A DNA stretch of 64,000 nucleotides, from NCBI GenBank assembly GCA_031761405.1, contig JASEVX010000001.1, positions 46,574,794 through 46,638,793 of the forward strand. The letters run 5' to 3'. The position numbers and the translations under genes were made by a program. Shown one piece after another: positions 49,101 through 57,329 of this stretch. Origin of the DNA: Serripes groenlandicus (lineage: Eukaryota > Mollusca > Bivalvia > Cardiida > Cardiidae). The stretch's first letter is position 1. Every line of letters begins with the position of its first letter. Under the pieces are notes generated by a model. The model saw only the letters and a list, made by a program, of their open reading frames with translations. It did no database searches and was not told the DNA's origin.

Positions 49101-52100
49101 TTTAACCCTTTCCCTCATATAGACGCTTTCTGACGCCTCTGCAGCAGACGGCTTTTTGAAAACATAGTAACAAAAGAAGAAATTGCACAAAACGTGCAAT
49201 TTTTCCTTTTGCCACAATGTTTTCCACTTTTTGTCATAGGTTATCCATTCAATTATGGAGATTTTCTATGTTTTAACAAATTACGTTCAAAGTCGTCTGC
49301 TGCAGAATTGTCGTATGGAGGATAGGGTTAATGTCCAGAAACTATCTTTTGCCTTACTTACCTTTTCCCTCTTACAACAAATCTGTAAGCAGACGACTTT
49401 GAAGAAATCTAGAAAAAATTATGGAAATGTTTATAATATGATTATTGAATAGAGCCAAATTCAGTGTGGCAAAACAAGGAATTGCTCATTATGAGCGATT
49501 TCTCCTTTTGCCACATTGTTTTCAAAAGTCGTCTGTTGCGGATGCTTTAAAATATGTCTGTATATGGGAAAAGATTAATGACATTGAGATGTAAAACAGT
49601 CAGAAGAAAATGGTGAAAATATTTACTTGCATAATAATTACATTGTAGTACTTCTCGGTAAAACACTGAAAAGCATGCAATAGTTTATAAAGATTCTTCT
49701 GTCAGCAAAATTATTATCTTTGGAGAATTGAATGAACAGTACTAGTGAAGATAATTTATGGAAAAAATGCTCATTTCTTTCTTTTACAACAATGTTTTGA
49801 AAATGTCGTCCAAACATTAACCCTCATACGACAATTCTGCAGCAGACGACTTTAACATATTTTGTCTAAAAATAGAAAATCTCTATAATTGAATGGATAA
49901 CCTTGAATCAGACAGCGTCTTTATGAGGGAAAGGATTTAAGGAATGGTTTTATTTTTGCTTCAGGTCTTTGTTTTCGATTTGAGGTTCATACCAATATTC
50001 TGGTAACAGGAGACAGTGGTTGTGGGAAAAGTTCACTGTTGAGGGTTCTTAGTGGACTCTGGCCAGAGGTTAGAGGTATTGAAAAAAACAACTTGGGCCA
50101 TATTAACACTTTCCCTCTTACAACAAATCTGCAGCAGACGACATCATAAATATTTGGGGAAAATGTAGAAAACTATAAATGAAAGCAAATTTATTGAATG
50201 GAGTTGAAAACATAGTGGCAAAAGGAGAAATAGCTCATTATGAGCAATATCTTCTTTTGTCACAATCTTTTCAAATGCCGTCTCCTGTAGATGCGTCATA
50301 ATGGATCTGCAAGTGGGAAAGAGCAAAACTGATTGTCAACAAACATTAACTTGATATAACTTTATTTGAGTCACTTGCTTCCAACACAACTCAGAGAAAG
50401 TATGGAAAATATTGCCATGTTGTAAAAGATGTCTATATCAGGGAAAGGGTATAGTTCTTGTATTTACCTGATTTGAAATTTAAAAAATTGTTTGCTTTAA
50501 AAATCTTTCAGCATCAAAAATGTTATAATGAAAGATTCAAAGTTCTCGAGAAAGTATATAAAACAATTTTGTCAAAATCTATTGCAAAAAGTCATATGTA
50601 TGGAAGAATTTTTTTTCAAAATAAATCATAAGCACGAGTGATAACCTTTTTAATTAACATTTGATCTTGATCTGCAATGTTTGTCGCCGAGTCAAACAAG
50701 AATTTTGACAAATACAGACATGTGATATTTTCCTGAAGCCAAATTGGGAGATTTGGTATTTTTGGTAGGGAGATTGGTGTCCCAAAGAGGGAGCTTTTTT
50801 AGTGGCAAGATTTTCTGCGACCGGTCACAATACTTTTCCTTTGATGCTAAAATAGGGTAAAATCAAACAGGGTATAAACCTTTACCCAGAAAGTCGATAT
50901 CGCTTTACACCACTAGATGATGTAAAACTTACGTAATTACGAGCATCTGTTGTAATCTAGGTAACTTTAATTTTAGTTTTATTATTATTTTTTCGGCGGG
51001 AGATTTCATTACCCGGTCGGGCGAGCATAAGATGAAGCTTCAAATCGGGAGCTTCCGCCGATATCGGGAGAGCTCACATGTCTGCAAATAAAAGTGTATG
51101 CATTGTCATTTTAGATTTAACTTTCCCCACATTCAAAACATTTGCATCAGACGATTATGAAAACGTCCTGGCAAATATTTGGGAAATTTCTATAAATAAG
51201 AATGAAATTATTGCATATGTTGAAAAACATTGTGGCAAAAGGAGAAATTACTCAATATGAGCACAGCTAAGTTATGAATGTTGTTGTAGGTAGCATAGAC
51301 AATGTGAACCTGTATAAGCCATCGGTTATCATGTTCCTGCCACAAAAACCCTACTTAACAGATGGTTCATTGAGACAACAGGTGAGTTGCTTTTTAACTT
51401 TAGAAATTAACTTTGCATCTAACAGCATATATATGATATGCTTTTTAGCTCACCTGAGCTTTGCTCAAGGTGAGTTATTGTGATCGCCTTTTGTCCGGCG
51501 TCCGTCGTCCGTCGTGCGTCAACTTCTTCTCCTCAGTAACCAGTGGTCAATTTGGATGAAACTTCACAGAAAGCATCCTCTCAATGACCTCACCAGAATT
51601 CCTTAAAATTTTTGGGATCCATGCAAAATTCTGGTTTCCATGGCAACGAAACCGAAAGAACTTCAAAATTCTTCTCCTCCCAAATTGGTTGGCAGATTTT
51701 CAAATAATTTTGTAGAAATGTTCCTTGGGTGACCCTCTATCAGATTCCTTCAAGCCATGTTGATTGGTAGAAAAACATGGCCGCCAGGGGGGGGGGGGGG
51801 GGGCGGGTCTATTTTGCCTTATATGGCTATAATGAAAACTTAAAAAATCTTCTTCTCCATAAGTGTCAGGCCGATTTTCAAATAATTTTGTAGAAATGTT
51901 CCTTGGGTGATCCTCTATCAGATTCCTTCAAGCAATGTTGATTGGTCGAAAAACATGGCCGCCAGGGGGCGGGGGCTATTTTGCCTTATATGGCAAAGTA
52001 TAAACTTAAAAAATCTTCAACATCTTCTCCTCAGTAACCAGTGGGTCAATTGGGATGAAACTTCACAGAAAGCATCCTCTTAATGACCTCACCAGAATTT

Positions 52101-54419
52101 CTTCAAATTTTTTGGATCCATGCAGAATTCTTGTTTCCATGGCAACGAAACGAAAAAAACTTCAAAATTCTTCTTCTCCCAAACTGGTTAGCAGATTTTC
52201 AAATAATTTTGTAGAAATGTTCCTTGGATGACCCTCTACCAGATTCCTTCAAGCCATGTTGATTGGTCAAAAAACACGGCCGCCAGGGGGGCGGGGCTAT
52301 TTTGCCTTATATGGCTATAGTGAAAACTTAAAAAATCTTCTCCTCCGAAAGTGTCAGGCTGATTTTCAAATGATTTTGTAGAAATGTTCCTTGGGTGACC
52401 CTCTATCAGATTCCTTGAAGCATGTTGATTGGTCGAAAAACATGGCCGCCAGGGGGGGGCGGGGCTATTTTGCCTTTTATGGCTATAGTGCAAACTTCAA
52501 AAATCTTCTTCTCCAAAAGTGTCGGCCCGATTTTCAAATAATTTTGTAGAAATGTTCCTTGGATGACCCACTTTCAGATTCCTTCAAGCCATGTTGATTG
52601 GTCAAAAAACATGGCCGCCAGTAGGCAGGGCTATTTTGCATTATATGGCTATAGTGAAAACTTAAAAATCTTCTCCTCCAAAAGTATCTGGCCGATTTTC
52701 AATAATTTTGTAGAAATGTTCCTAGGGTGACCCTCTATCAGATTCCTTCAAGCCAAGTTGATTTGTCGGAAACTATGGCTGCCAGGGGGCGAGGCTTATA
52801 TAGCTAAAGTGAAAAAAAATAAAAAATCAGGTGAGCGATTCAAGGGCCATCATGGCCCTCTTGTTTACAGTTCTTACTCATTGCTGAACAGACTTGTCAT
52901 TTGACAAAATAGGGGTTTATCTTTGAAAGAAATGAAAGACAATATTTTTAAAACTTATATCCACTTGATAGTCACCTTCATTGTTTTAATGAAGACTACA
53001 GTGTTGGCCTTTTGAGGATGTAAATATTTATTGATGCCTTTTCAACAAATAACATCTGAAAAAATATAAGGAAAAGATGAAATTTCTTAAAGTGACGGAT
53101 TTTTTCTTTCCATTAATTGCTTTCATTTGTTTAACAACACTTTGTTTTGAGAGGACTAAAGATATATCAAGTAAACATTGAATAACCTCAAAGATAAATG
53201 TTTCTAACATATTAACCTGATGATAAGAGTGATTTTTTTTGTAATTTATTTAAGATTATTCATCCAAAAAGTGAAGAAGATTTACTGAGCCGTAAGTATC
53301 AAAATCTTTTTCATTTTGATATTTTCCTTCTTGGGCCTCAAACTGTTTATTGTATATCAACACACTTTTTGCATCACCTTCCCAAGTAGCCATTGCTAAA
53401 AGACATTCTATAATCACTGTTCACCAAAATGAATAACAAATGACAATTTGTATGGTAAACAATGACACTGGCACTATTCCTTCCAACATCAGAACTGGCT
53501 CTCTTGCAAGTGGCATTAATTTACCACTGATTTCTCTCCTCCAACAAAATTGTATGTTTTCATCGCTAGTGACTGCTTGACTACTGGTGAAATCCACTGA
53601 ATTATCATTTCCAAAGATTATTATGTTTTTTGTCTCCGTTGCGATATAATTCACTATATAGCATTTTTTTCCATTTGACGTCATTTTGTAAGTGACGTTT
53701 TTGCATGCCGCTAAGCAACTTTACTATTCTGATGGCAATCATGGAACAACAACCTTAAACTTTTCTTATTAGAACTTTTCGTTATCTTCTGTTGATGTAT
53801 ATTTGAAACATAAACAGTTTATATTGGTACTTAAATTTGTAAAATTACAGTATGCCTCAGTTTGTTTCTTTGACAACTGTTTATTACAAAACTGATCACA
53901 ATATTGAAAATATTAACCCTTTCCCTCATACGACAATTCTGCAGCAGACGACTTTGAACGTATTTTGTCAAAACATAGAAAATCTCCATAATTGAATGGA
54001 TAACCTATGATAAAAAGTAGAAAACATTGTGGCAAAAGGAGAAATTGCACGTTTTGTGCAATTTCTTCTTCTGTCACTATGTTTTCAAAAAGCCGTCTGC
54101 TGCAGAGGCATCAGAAAGCGTCTATATCAGGGATAGGGTTAAGCTGCCATAAAGTAAAGAAAAAGCAAGTATACATTTGGTATGAATTTCATCAATGTGT
54201 AAAAAACAAATACAACAGTTACTAAGAAAGTTCTATTACTTTTTGATCGCCCCTCGTATTTCAGTTATTATTTGAATTGTATGAAAAAATTATCTTTGTT
54301 ACTTGTTTTAAAGATTGTGCAGATGATGATGATGAAATCCTATCCTATTTAAAGAAAGCTGATCTCAGTCATATTTGTGGCAGGACAGGCGGTCTGGATG
54401 TACAAGTGGATTGGAATTG
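31036..54419 (+). CDS. ABCD4: ABCD4, ABC half-transporter (14 exons; first and last exons not found)
   Basis: Phase-consistent exons with GT-AG borders: 31036-31154, 33390-33517, 34567-34706, 36448-36564, 38305-38430, 39289-39434, 41352-41473, 43573-43664, 45571-45672, 47552-47667, 49965-50075, 51290-51381, 53255-53291, 54314-54419. The conceptual protein follows vertebrate ABCD4 from near residue 20 to about 420 of ~606: a transmembrane domain of six hydrophobic segments, [21 protein letters not shown], then the nucleotide-binding domain with Walker A (GDSGCGKSS) and Q-loop (LPQKP). ABCD4 works with LMBD1 to move cobalamin out of lysosomes (known for mammals). Missing are the start exon and the exons for the ABC signature, Walker B and H-loop. 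Introns are loaded with MITEs. A second copy of the last four exons lies beyond the gap. Confidence 0.92.
31219..31453. mobile_element. piggyBac-like MITE M, degraded copy
   Basis: ATCCCTTTCCCACATACAAC at the left and ATGTGGGAAATGGGTAAA at the right, with the GCAAAAGGAGAAATAGCTCA hairpin in the middle. Located in the first ABCD4 intron seen. Confidence 0.65.
31525..31806 (-). mobile_element. Composite F-G repeat, copy 2
   Basis: Starts ATGAGAAAATCAACATTGTG (family F end), carries GACACTTTTCGCCTCATC, and passes through the junction GTCTATCGCCGCAGCTGC into TGTGTAGGCACGTGCCTACA and GGGAGCTACGCCC. The order is the inverse of 24837-25166. The second G end is absent. Confidence 0.7.
32415..32643. 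mobile_element. piggyBac-like MITE M
   Basis: TTAAACCTTTCCCACATTC to TGTGGGAAAGGGTTAA. Centre GAGAAATTGCTCATCATGAG is part of a hairpin with GAGCAATTTCTCC. Confidence 0.75.
32697..33071. repeat. Satellite, 34-bp unit, about 11 copies
   Basis: Unit AGCAGTGCATATTGTTGCAA then CAGCTAAAAAAGAC. 34 is not a multiple of 3, yet a frame without stops runs through it on both strands, so the short open frames here are repeat products. Confidence 0.95.
33390..33517 (+). CDS. ABCD4: ABCD4 exon: [10 protein letters not shown] and second helix
   Basis: Phase 1 to 0. Encodes [20 protein letters not shown] and a hydrophobic segment ending IVKAF, aligned to [20 protein letters not shown] of human ABCD4. Confidence 0.88.
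33575..33911. mobile_element. piggyBac-like MITE M, enlarged copy
   Basis: TTAACCCTTACCCATGCAC to AAAAGGGTTAA, with two M-like halves and a short TA run near 33794. Confidence 0.55.
34567..34706 (+). CDS. ABCD4: ABCD4 exon: VWRQRITxxLH block
   Basis: Phase 0 to 2, donor GTAAGT. Encodes [19 protein letters not shown] and [14 protein letters not shown], the conserved WR..L...LH..YF...YY.LN block of the ABCD subfamily. Confidence 0.88.
34993..35163. mobile_element. piggyBac-like MITE M, shortened
   Basis: TTAATCCATCCCCACATGCA to AGGTGGGAAAGGGTTAA; part of the centre deleted. Confidence 0.65.
35230..35372 (+). mobile_element. Minimal pearl/HINE-like element, family C type
   Basis: TTTTTAGCTCGACTTTTG at the left. 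At the right AGTTGAGCACC is the inverse of the left box, GCACCT and AGGTGC form a hairpin, and the end is TCTTGTTATT. GGCGTGGTCGTCCGGTTAA lies near the left end. Only 143 bp, without tandem core. Confidence 0.6.
35485..35970. repeat. Family J repeat with a ~120-bp palindrome
   Basis: TATCACATAAATACCC and TGATGACGTCATTTTGACC relate it to family J. At 35848-35969 TTCTTTGGAGAAGATTTCTT and GAGTTATTAACC pair with GGTTAATAAC and AAGAAATCTTGATCTCCAAA around the loop TCGCCAAGAGGCTC. Confidence 0.65.
36076..36282. mobile_element. piggyBac-like MITE M
   Basis: TTAAACCCTTTCCCGCATAC to TATGTTGGAAAGGGATAA; some central loss. Confidence 0.65.
36448..36564 (+). CDS. ABCD4: ABCD4 exon: DQRITQDV block
   Basis: Phase 2 to 2. 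Encodes [17 protein letters not shown] followed by [21 protein letters not shown] is conserved across ABCD transporters. Confidence 0.9.
36659..36892. mobile_element. piggyBac-like MITE M
   Basis: TTAGCCCTTTCCCTCATACG to CTGAGGGAAAGGGTTAA, full length. Confidence 0.75.
36925..37015 (-). repeat. tRNA-like fragment (SINE head)
   Basis: On minus: GCAGAGGTAGAGCGTTGGCC as box A region and CAGGTTCGAGTCCCG as box B, with tRNA spacing. No clean acceptor stem, so a SINE head or tRNA pseudogene. Confidence 0.55.
37495..37720. repeat. Family J repeat, copy with short perfect hairpin
   Basis: CAGAGACCTAAAATAA/TTATTTTAGGTCTCTG hairpin at 37500-37533, then AAAATGACGTCACGTCAGCG, GTTTGACGTCATAACC and TTGGCGCC as in the other J copies. 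Confidence 0.65.
38001..38228. mobile_element. piggyBac-like MITE M
   Basis: TTAACCCTTTCCCTCATACG to TATGAGGGAAAGGGTTAA; full length, with TTAA at both ends. Confidence 0.85.
38305..38430 (+). CDS. ABCD4: ABCD4 exon: helix and EKMEGNFR
   Basis: Phase 2 to 2, donor GTAAGT. Encodes [20 protein letters not shown], then a helix ending KEKMEGNFR, matching the QEKLEGDFR motif. Confidence 0.88.
38487..38775. repeat. Family J repeat
   Basis: AATCACATAAAGCCCTCTTG, TGAAAATGACGTCACGTCAG and AAATACGCCTCATAAATCAC match 30555-30800. Confidence 0.7.
38999..39195. mobile_element. piggyBac-like MITE M, right end missing
   Basis: TTAACCCTTAACCTCATACG to GCCGTCTGCTGAAGAG; the terminal GGGAAAGGGTTAA is absent. 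Confidence 0.65.
39289..39434 (+). CDS. ABCD4: ABCD4 exon: FKHMQIR block
   Basis: Phase 2 to 1. Encodes [20 protein letters not shown] and a cytosolic helical stretch ending LIRKEYALN. This is the EAA-like region contacting the ATPase domain in ABCD proteins. Confidence 0.9.
39715..39929. mobile_element. piggyBac-like MITE M, reverse orientation, at the head of the tandem array
   Basis: TTAACACTTTCCCTTATATA to ATATGAGGGAAAGGGTTAA. Its right half (GGTTATCCATTCAA..., CTATGTTTTGACAAAA, TCGTCTGCTG) is the part that repeats downstream. Confidence 0.8.
39926..41345. repeat. Tandem array, 157-bp unit, about nine copies, derived from MITE M
   Basis: GAGGGAAAGGGTTAA recurs at about 39915, 40078, 40235, 40392, 40548, 40689, 40846, 41002, 41106 and 41263. 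Each unit joins TTGCACTTGATGGTTTTTGG, GTATTCAACGAAAAGATTGT and a MITE M right half. Two units are shorter (141 and 104 bp). It fills most of an ABCD4 intron and stops just before the exon at 41352. Confidence 0.95.
41352..41473 (+). CDS. ABCD4: ABCD4 exon: [10 protein letters not shown] helix
   Basis: Phase 1 to 0, donor GTAAGG. Encodes [20 protein letters not shown] and the loop [11 protein letters not shown]. It lies directly after the 157-bp tandem array. Confidence 0.9.
41616..43250 (+). mobile_element. Pearl/HINE-like element, family C
   Basis: Starts TTTTTAGCTTGACTATTCGA; next come GGCGTCGG repeats; then about six ~172-bp core units beginning TTTTAGGGCAAGTTGG (41704, 41863, 42034, 42211, 42389, 42560). 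The end has ATAGTCGAGC (inverse of the left box), hairpin GCTGTCCTCCGACAGC and TCTTGTTATT. A half MITE M sits at 43030-43163. In an ABCD4 intron. Confidence 0.72.
43030..43163. mobile_element. Half copy of MITE M inside family C element
   Basis: From GCCACAATGTTTTCCACTTT to GTATGAGGGAAAGGGTTAA. The left half is missing. Confidence 0.7.
43274..43334. repeat. (AATC)n microsatellite
   Basis: CAATCAATCAATCAATAAAT and further AATC repeats. Confidence 0.9.
43573..43664 (+). CDS. ABCD4: ABCD4 exon: [18 protein letters not shown] helix
   Basis: Phase 0 to 2. Encodes [19 protein letters not shown] and TDIVGTTHR, the last transmembrane helix and the conserved G.THR. Confidence 0.88.
43694..43926. mobile_element. 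piggyBac-like MITE M
   Basis: TTAACCTTTCTCTCGTACAA to TATTAGGGAAAGGGTTAA; begins 30 bp after an ABCD4 exon. Confidence 0.78.
44056..44255. mobile_element. piggyBac-like MITE M, diverged
   Basis: TTAAACCTTTCCCATATACA to TATTAGGAAAAGGGTTAA. Confidence 0.65.
44402..45341 (-). pseudogene. Mariner-like transposon remnant
   Basis: Ends CGAGGGTCAGTCGTAAAG and CTTTACGACTGACCCTTG are inverted, with TA on both sides, the Tc1/mariner target site. On minus, an N-terminal helix-turn-helix region ([20 protein letters not shown], positions ~45030-44950) is followed, after an internal deletion, by the typical C-terminal [19 protein letters not shown] (~44690-44635) and a stop. At ~940 bp versus ~1.3 kb for intact elements, the catalytic DDD region is largely lost. 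It sits in an ABCD4 intron, opposite strand. Confidence 0.8.
45571..45672 (+). CDS. ABCD4: ABCD4 exon: linker helix
   Basis: Phase 2 to 2. Encodes [15 protein letters not shown] and a polar linker to the nucleotide-binding domain. Confidence 0.75.
46076..46288. mobile_element. piggyBac-like MITE M
   Basis: TTAACCCTTTCCCTCATACG to TATGAGGGAAAGGGTTAA; central ~17 bp of the hairpin missing. Confidence 0.82.
46639..46858. mobile_element. piggyBac-like MITE M, diverged
   Basis: TTAACCCTTTCCTACATAC to TATGTGGGAAAAGGTTAA. Confidence 0.68.
47279..47335. mobile_element. piggyBac-like MITE M, left-end fragment
   Basis: TTAACCCTTTCCCTCATTTT, GACAACTTTTGAAAAC; nothing of the right half. Confidence 0.5.
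47552..47667 (+). CDS. ABCD4: ABCD4 exon: start of nucleotide-binding domain
   Basis: Phase 2 to 1. Encodes a Ser/Thr-rich linker then [19 protein letters not shown], the first strands of the ATPase domain with the A-loop aromatic residue (LTYTAP). Confidence 0.82.
47758..48836 (+). mobile_element. Pearl/HINE-like element, family B
   Basis: TTTTTAGCTCACCTAAGC at the left, then GTCCGGCGTCCGGCGTG. Core units of ~170 bp carry TTTTGTAGAAATGTTCCTT, CAAGCCATGTTGATTGGTC and poly-G tracts. The end has CAGGTGAGCGATCC, hairpin AGGGCCATCATCGCCCT and CTTGTTT. A second terminus (GGTGAGCGATCCAGTGCCAT, CTCTTGTTTC) follows at 48937-48972. In an ABCD4 intron. Confidence 0.75.
49102..49331. mobile_element. 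piggyBac-like MITE M, reverse orientation
   Basis: TTAACCCTTTCCCTCATATA to CGTATGGAGGATAGGGTTAA. Confidence 0.78.
49360..49578. mobile_element. piggyBac-like MITE M, diverged
   Basis: CCTTTTCCCTCTTACAACAA to TATATGGGAAAAGATTAA, with central GCTCATTATGAGC hairpin. Confidence 0.65.
49817..49940. mobile_element. piggyBac-like MITE M, internally deleted
   Basis: TTAACCCTCATACGACAATT, then directly the right end TTTATGAGGGAAAGGATTTA. Ends 25 bp before the Walker A exon. Confidence 0.65.
49965..50075 (+). CDS. ABCD4: ABCD4 exon: Walker A
   Basis: Phase 1 to 1. Encodes [20 protein letters not shown], including Walker [10 protein letters not shown], and WPEVR. Uses the donor at 50076 (GTATTG), which keeps phase with the next exon. 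Confidence 0.92.
50103..50325. mobile_element. piggyBac-like MITE M, diverged
   Basis: TTAACACTTTCCCTCTTACA to GCAAGTGGGAAAGAGCAA. Begins 27 bp after the Walker A exon, so this exon is closely bracketed by MITEs. Confidence 0.68.
51290..51381 (+). CDS. ABCD4: ABCD4 exon: Q-loop
   Basis: Phase 1 to 0. Encodes [19 protein letters not shown]; the Q-loop is LPQKP. Donor GTGAGT. Confidence 0.92.
51442..52867 (+). mobile_element. Pearl/HINE-like element, family B, long copy
   Basis: TTTTTAGCTCACCTGAGC, inverted partner GCTCAAGGTGAG, GTCCGGCGTCCGTCGTCC, core units of ~175 bp, poly-G tracts (for example 51787-51803). The 5' block (TCTTCTCCTCAGTAACCAGT) recurs at 52021, so it is a tandem or nested composite. 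Ends CAGGTGAGCGATTC, GGGCCATCATGGCCC, TCTTGTTT. Confidence 0.78.
53255..53291 (+). CDS. ABCD4: ABCD4 37-bp small exon
   Basis: Phase 0 to 1. Encodes [12 protein letters not shown], matching the VIYPL segment that follows the Q-loop. Too short to stand out as an open frame; supported by phase, by the AG/GTAAGT borders, and by an identical copy at 62882. Confidence 0.8.
53913..54142. mobile_element. piggyBac-like MITE M
   Basis: TTAACCCTTTCCCTCATACG to TATATCAGGGATAGGGTTAA. The copy at 63540-63769 is its duplicate. Confidence 0.82.
54314..54419 (+). CDS. ABCD4: ABCD4 exon: helical subdomain up to VDWNW
   Basis: Phase 1 to 2, donor GTAAGA. Encodes [20 protein letters not shown], then [11 protein letters not shown], the stretch just before the ABC signature. 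No signature exon follows before the gap. Confidence 0.9.
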
Positions 54420-54474
54420 GTAAGACATTATACAGGATAAATAATTGAACCCTGCAGACTTGCAAGTACAGAAT

Positions 54475-54700
54475 TTAACCTGTTTTCCATCTACAGACAC
54501 ATTTTGACACATTTGCAGCAGATGACTTTTGAAAACATTGTTGTAAAAGGAGAAATTGCTCATAATAAGCATTTTCTCCCTTTTCCACAATTTTCCCAAC
54601 TATATTCAATAGTAATACTTTCACTTTTAGAGATTGTTCATATTTTTGCTTAGATATTTTCAAAGTCATCTGCTGCAGGTTATTTGTATGAGGTCAAAGG
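54475..54700. mobile_element. piggyBac-like MITE M, diverged and lacking clear right end
   Basis: TTAACCTGTTTTCCATCTAC, GCAGCAGATGACTTTTGAAA, GAGAAATTGCTCATAATAAG and GTCATCTGCTGCAGG. Confidence 0.5.
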
Positions 54701-55136
54701 TCAATGTTATTTCTATTTAGATACATCACAGGGACGTGCTCCTCTAAAAATAGATATGATCCTATGCATAAATATCAACAAGGGTGGACACAGGTTGGGA
54801 GTCGCCTCGCTTCAACTTATTTTTCAAAGTATTCAAACAAATAATGAAATTGAAGTATGGAATCAATCAATAATGCATTTCTCTATCAAACTTTACTAAA
54901 AGATCTCGAAATTTTCCTCCATATGTATGTTTATTCCTTGAAATATACGCGGATCGCCATAAGGACAACAACCTGGAACAAAAACATTATCGCAACGAAA
55001 AAAAACGAACCATTCTGAAATGTCGCTAGCAGTACTTTCGTTTTTGGTCCAGGTTGTTGTCTCTGTATAAATGTTTTATTGTCCCCACACCAGGTTCTAT
55101 GGATTGACTTCATTATTTTTGTATCTTTCTTTTATA

Positions 55137-55260
55137 TCTCACCTGCGCAAGAAGTGTTTGTGAGTTATTGTGATCACCCTTGTACCTCGTCAATCTTGTC
55201 AGTCACTGACGTCGTTGACTTATAACCATCCCAACCAAACTTCCAGCAGCACAACTTAGA
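55137..55260 (+). mobile_element. 5' end of a family B-like element running into anomalous sequence
   Basis: TATCTCACCTGCGCAAGAAG and GTGAGTTATTGTGATCACCC match the family B start. After ~55.23 kb the similarity is lost. Confidence 0.5.
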
Positions 55261-57059
55261 ACATTTCCATTAAAAACATGTCCCCAACACCAAATCACAT
55301 TAACCCAAATTCCACCCCTCTTCTTCCCCAATACGCCAACTCAATCAATACAAATAAAAACCCCAACTAATAACCAACTAAAGCCACCCAATACACATAT
55401 ATCTTCACCTCCTTAACACACTTTCCAACTAAACACACAAACCCCACCAAACACCACAACCCACACACCCACAACCCATACCCAAACAATCCTTCCATAA
55501 CAAACTATTAACAAACCCTAATAATCCCTCAACCCCAACCCATACCACCCACAAAATCTTACACTCCCTCTTTCACCATCCACAAACACCAACAATACCC
55601 ACCTATCTTACACAATCCACCAACAAAATCCCCACATAACAATTATATCCCAACCACACCCACTCAATAACCAATACAACTCCTATATCCACACCCATTC
55701 CCATTTATATTCTACTAAAAAACACATATACAATTACACACCCTACACTTCCCAAATCCCAACAAATTCCCCCATGAACACTTTATCTCTAAACCCTCAA
55801 AAAACCCAAAACACATAACCAATCCCACCCCATTCCTCCTTCTTTATTTTAATTAAAACCAACATAATACACCACACCTAATCCCCAACCCCCCCAAAAC
55901 AAACCCCTAAAATCCCCAAATCCCCACCAAATCCACCCATAAAATTTATCCCAACCCAACATCACCCAACAACCCTCACTATACCCCACATTCACCCTCT
56001 TCCTTTCATAAAACATCAACCAAAATAATACACACTATCACAAACCCCCAACTAAACCCCCACTCCCATCTCTCACCTCCCCATCACATTACCCCCCTTA
56101 ACAAACCCATACCTCAACCCTCAATAAACCCAACAAAACACCAATCCCCCCCATTCCCTTTAATCTTCAATAAAACAACAATACACACACCTAACCCCCA
56201 AACCCCCCAACAATACCCCCACACTTACTCAAAACCCCACCCAAATCCCCCCATAACAATTTATCCCAACCCCTCAATAATCCCAACAACCTCAATTATC
56301 ATCCCCCTCCCCATTTTTCCATTAATAAACAATACATCAAAATAACTCCACCTCAATCCCCATTCCAACACACCCACTTATCTAATACACCATCAAACAA
56401 ATAAAATAAACACTTAAATCACCATAATACTTATCCCATCCTCAACACAAATACCTCAAAAAACCACCCACCCCCCAAATCTTACAAATACAAACACCCC
56501 ACCCAAAAATATAAAATCAAAAAACACCCCAAAATAACAACCCCCCCAAACAAAAAACCATACATCATTCAAATCATAAAAATCCTCTCATCCACATCCC
56601 ACATTAATCCCAATCCAACATCACCCCCCCCAAAACAAACAATCCCCCAAAATCCCCCAAAACACCCACAATAAAAACCCTAAAACTCATAACCCACCAA
56701 ATCCTCACAAATCACACCTCATACCACCCCTCACACACAATAACCCCTCCACCCAACCACACTCCCACATCCCAACCCCCTCCCCTCACCACATACCCAT
56801 CACATACAAACTCAAAACCCCAACCCAAAACAACCCAACCACCTACCCTCAAATCCCCCAAATCCCCCCATAAATACCCCCCCACCAATCAACCTAATCT
56901 TACCATAAAATTCTACACAACAACAATCACAACCACCAAAAACACAACATCCCCAACATAACACACCCCCACTTACCACCCCCAAACCCCACACTAACTC
57001 AAAAAACAACTAATAATAATAATAACTTACATCTACATAACCCAAAATTCTAAACAAAA
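55261..57059. other. G-depleted anomalous sequence abutting the assembly gap
   Basis: Only four G in 55261-55774 and none from 55776 to 57059 (~1.28 kb) on the plus strand; the sequence is A/C-rich. CCCATAACAATTTATCCCAA-type blocks recur at about 55.64, 55.94 and 56.24 kb, suggesting a ~300-bp degenerate tandem unit. No credible coding frame. Basecalling or consensus failure is likelier than biology. Confidence 0.85.
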
Positions 57060-57259
57060 NNNNNNNNNNNNNNNNNNNNNNNNNNNNNNNNNNNNNNNNN
57101 NNNNNNNNNNNNNNNNNNNNNNNNNNNNNNNNNNNNNNNNNNNNNNNNNNNNNNNNNNNNNNNNNNNNNNNNNNNNNNNNNNNNNNNNNNNNNNNNNNNN
57201 NNNNNNNNNNNNNNNNNNNNNNNNNNNNNNNNNNNNNNNNNNNNNNNNNNNNNNNNNNN
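57060..57259. other. Assembly gap, exactly 200 N
   Basis: A round-number placeholder, so the true gap size is unknown. Confidence 1.
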
Positions 57260-57329
57260 TTGCGGTACTGGAAATACGACTTAATTCCATAGGTGCAAAT
57301 TTTCCTTGAAAATTTGTGGAAGAGGTGTG

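Noticed and set aside
53421..53684. 87-residue minus-strand open frame, also at 63048-63311
   Set aside because: Present twice only because of the block duplication; no domain and lies in an ABCD4 intron.
56812..57009. Gly/Cys/Phe-rich minus-strand open frame
   Set aside because: It comes from the G-less anomalous sequence next to the gap; composition alone explains it.
57033..57290. Open frame across the gap
   Set aside because: Made of N bases.
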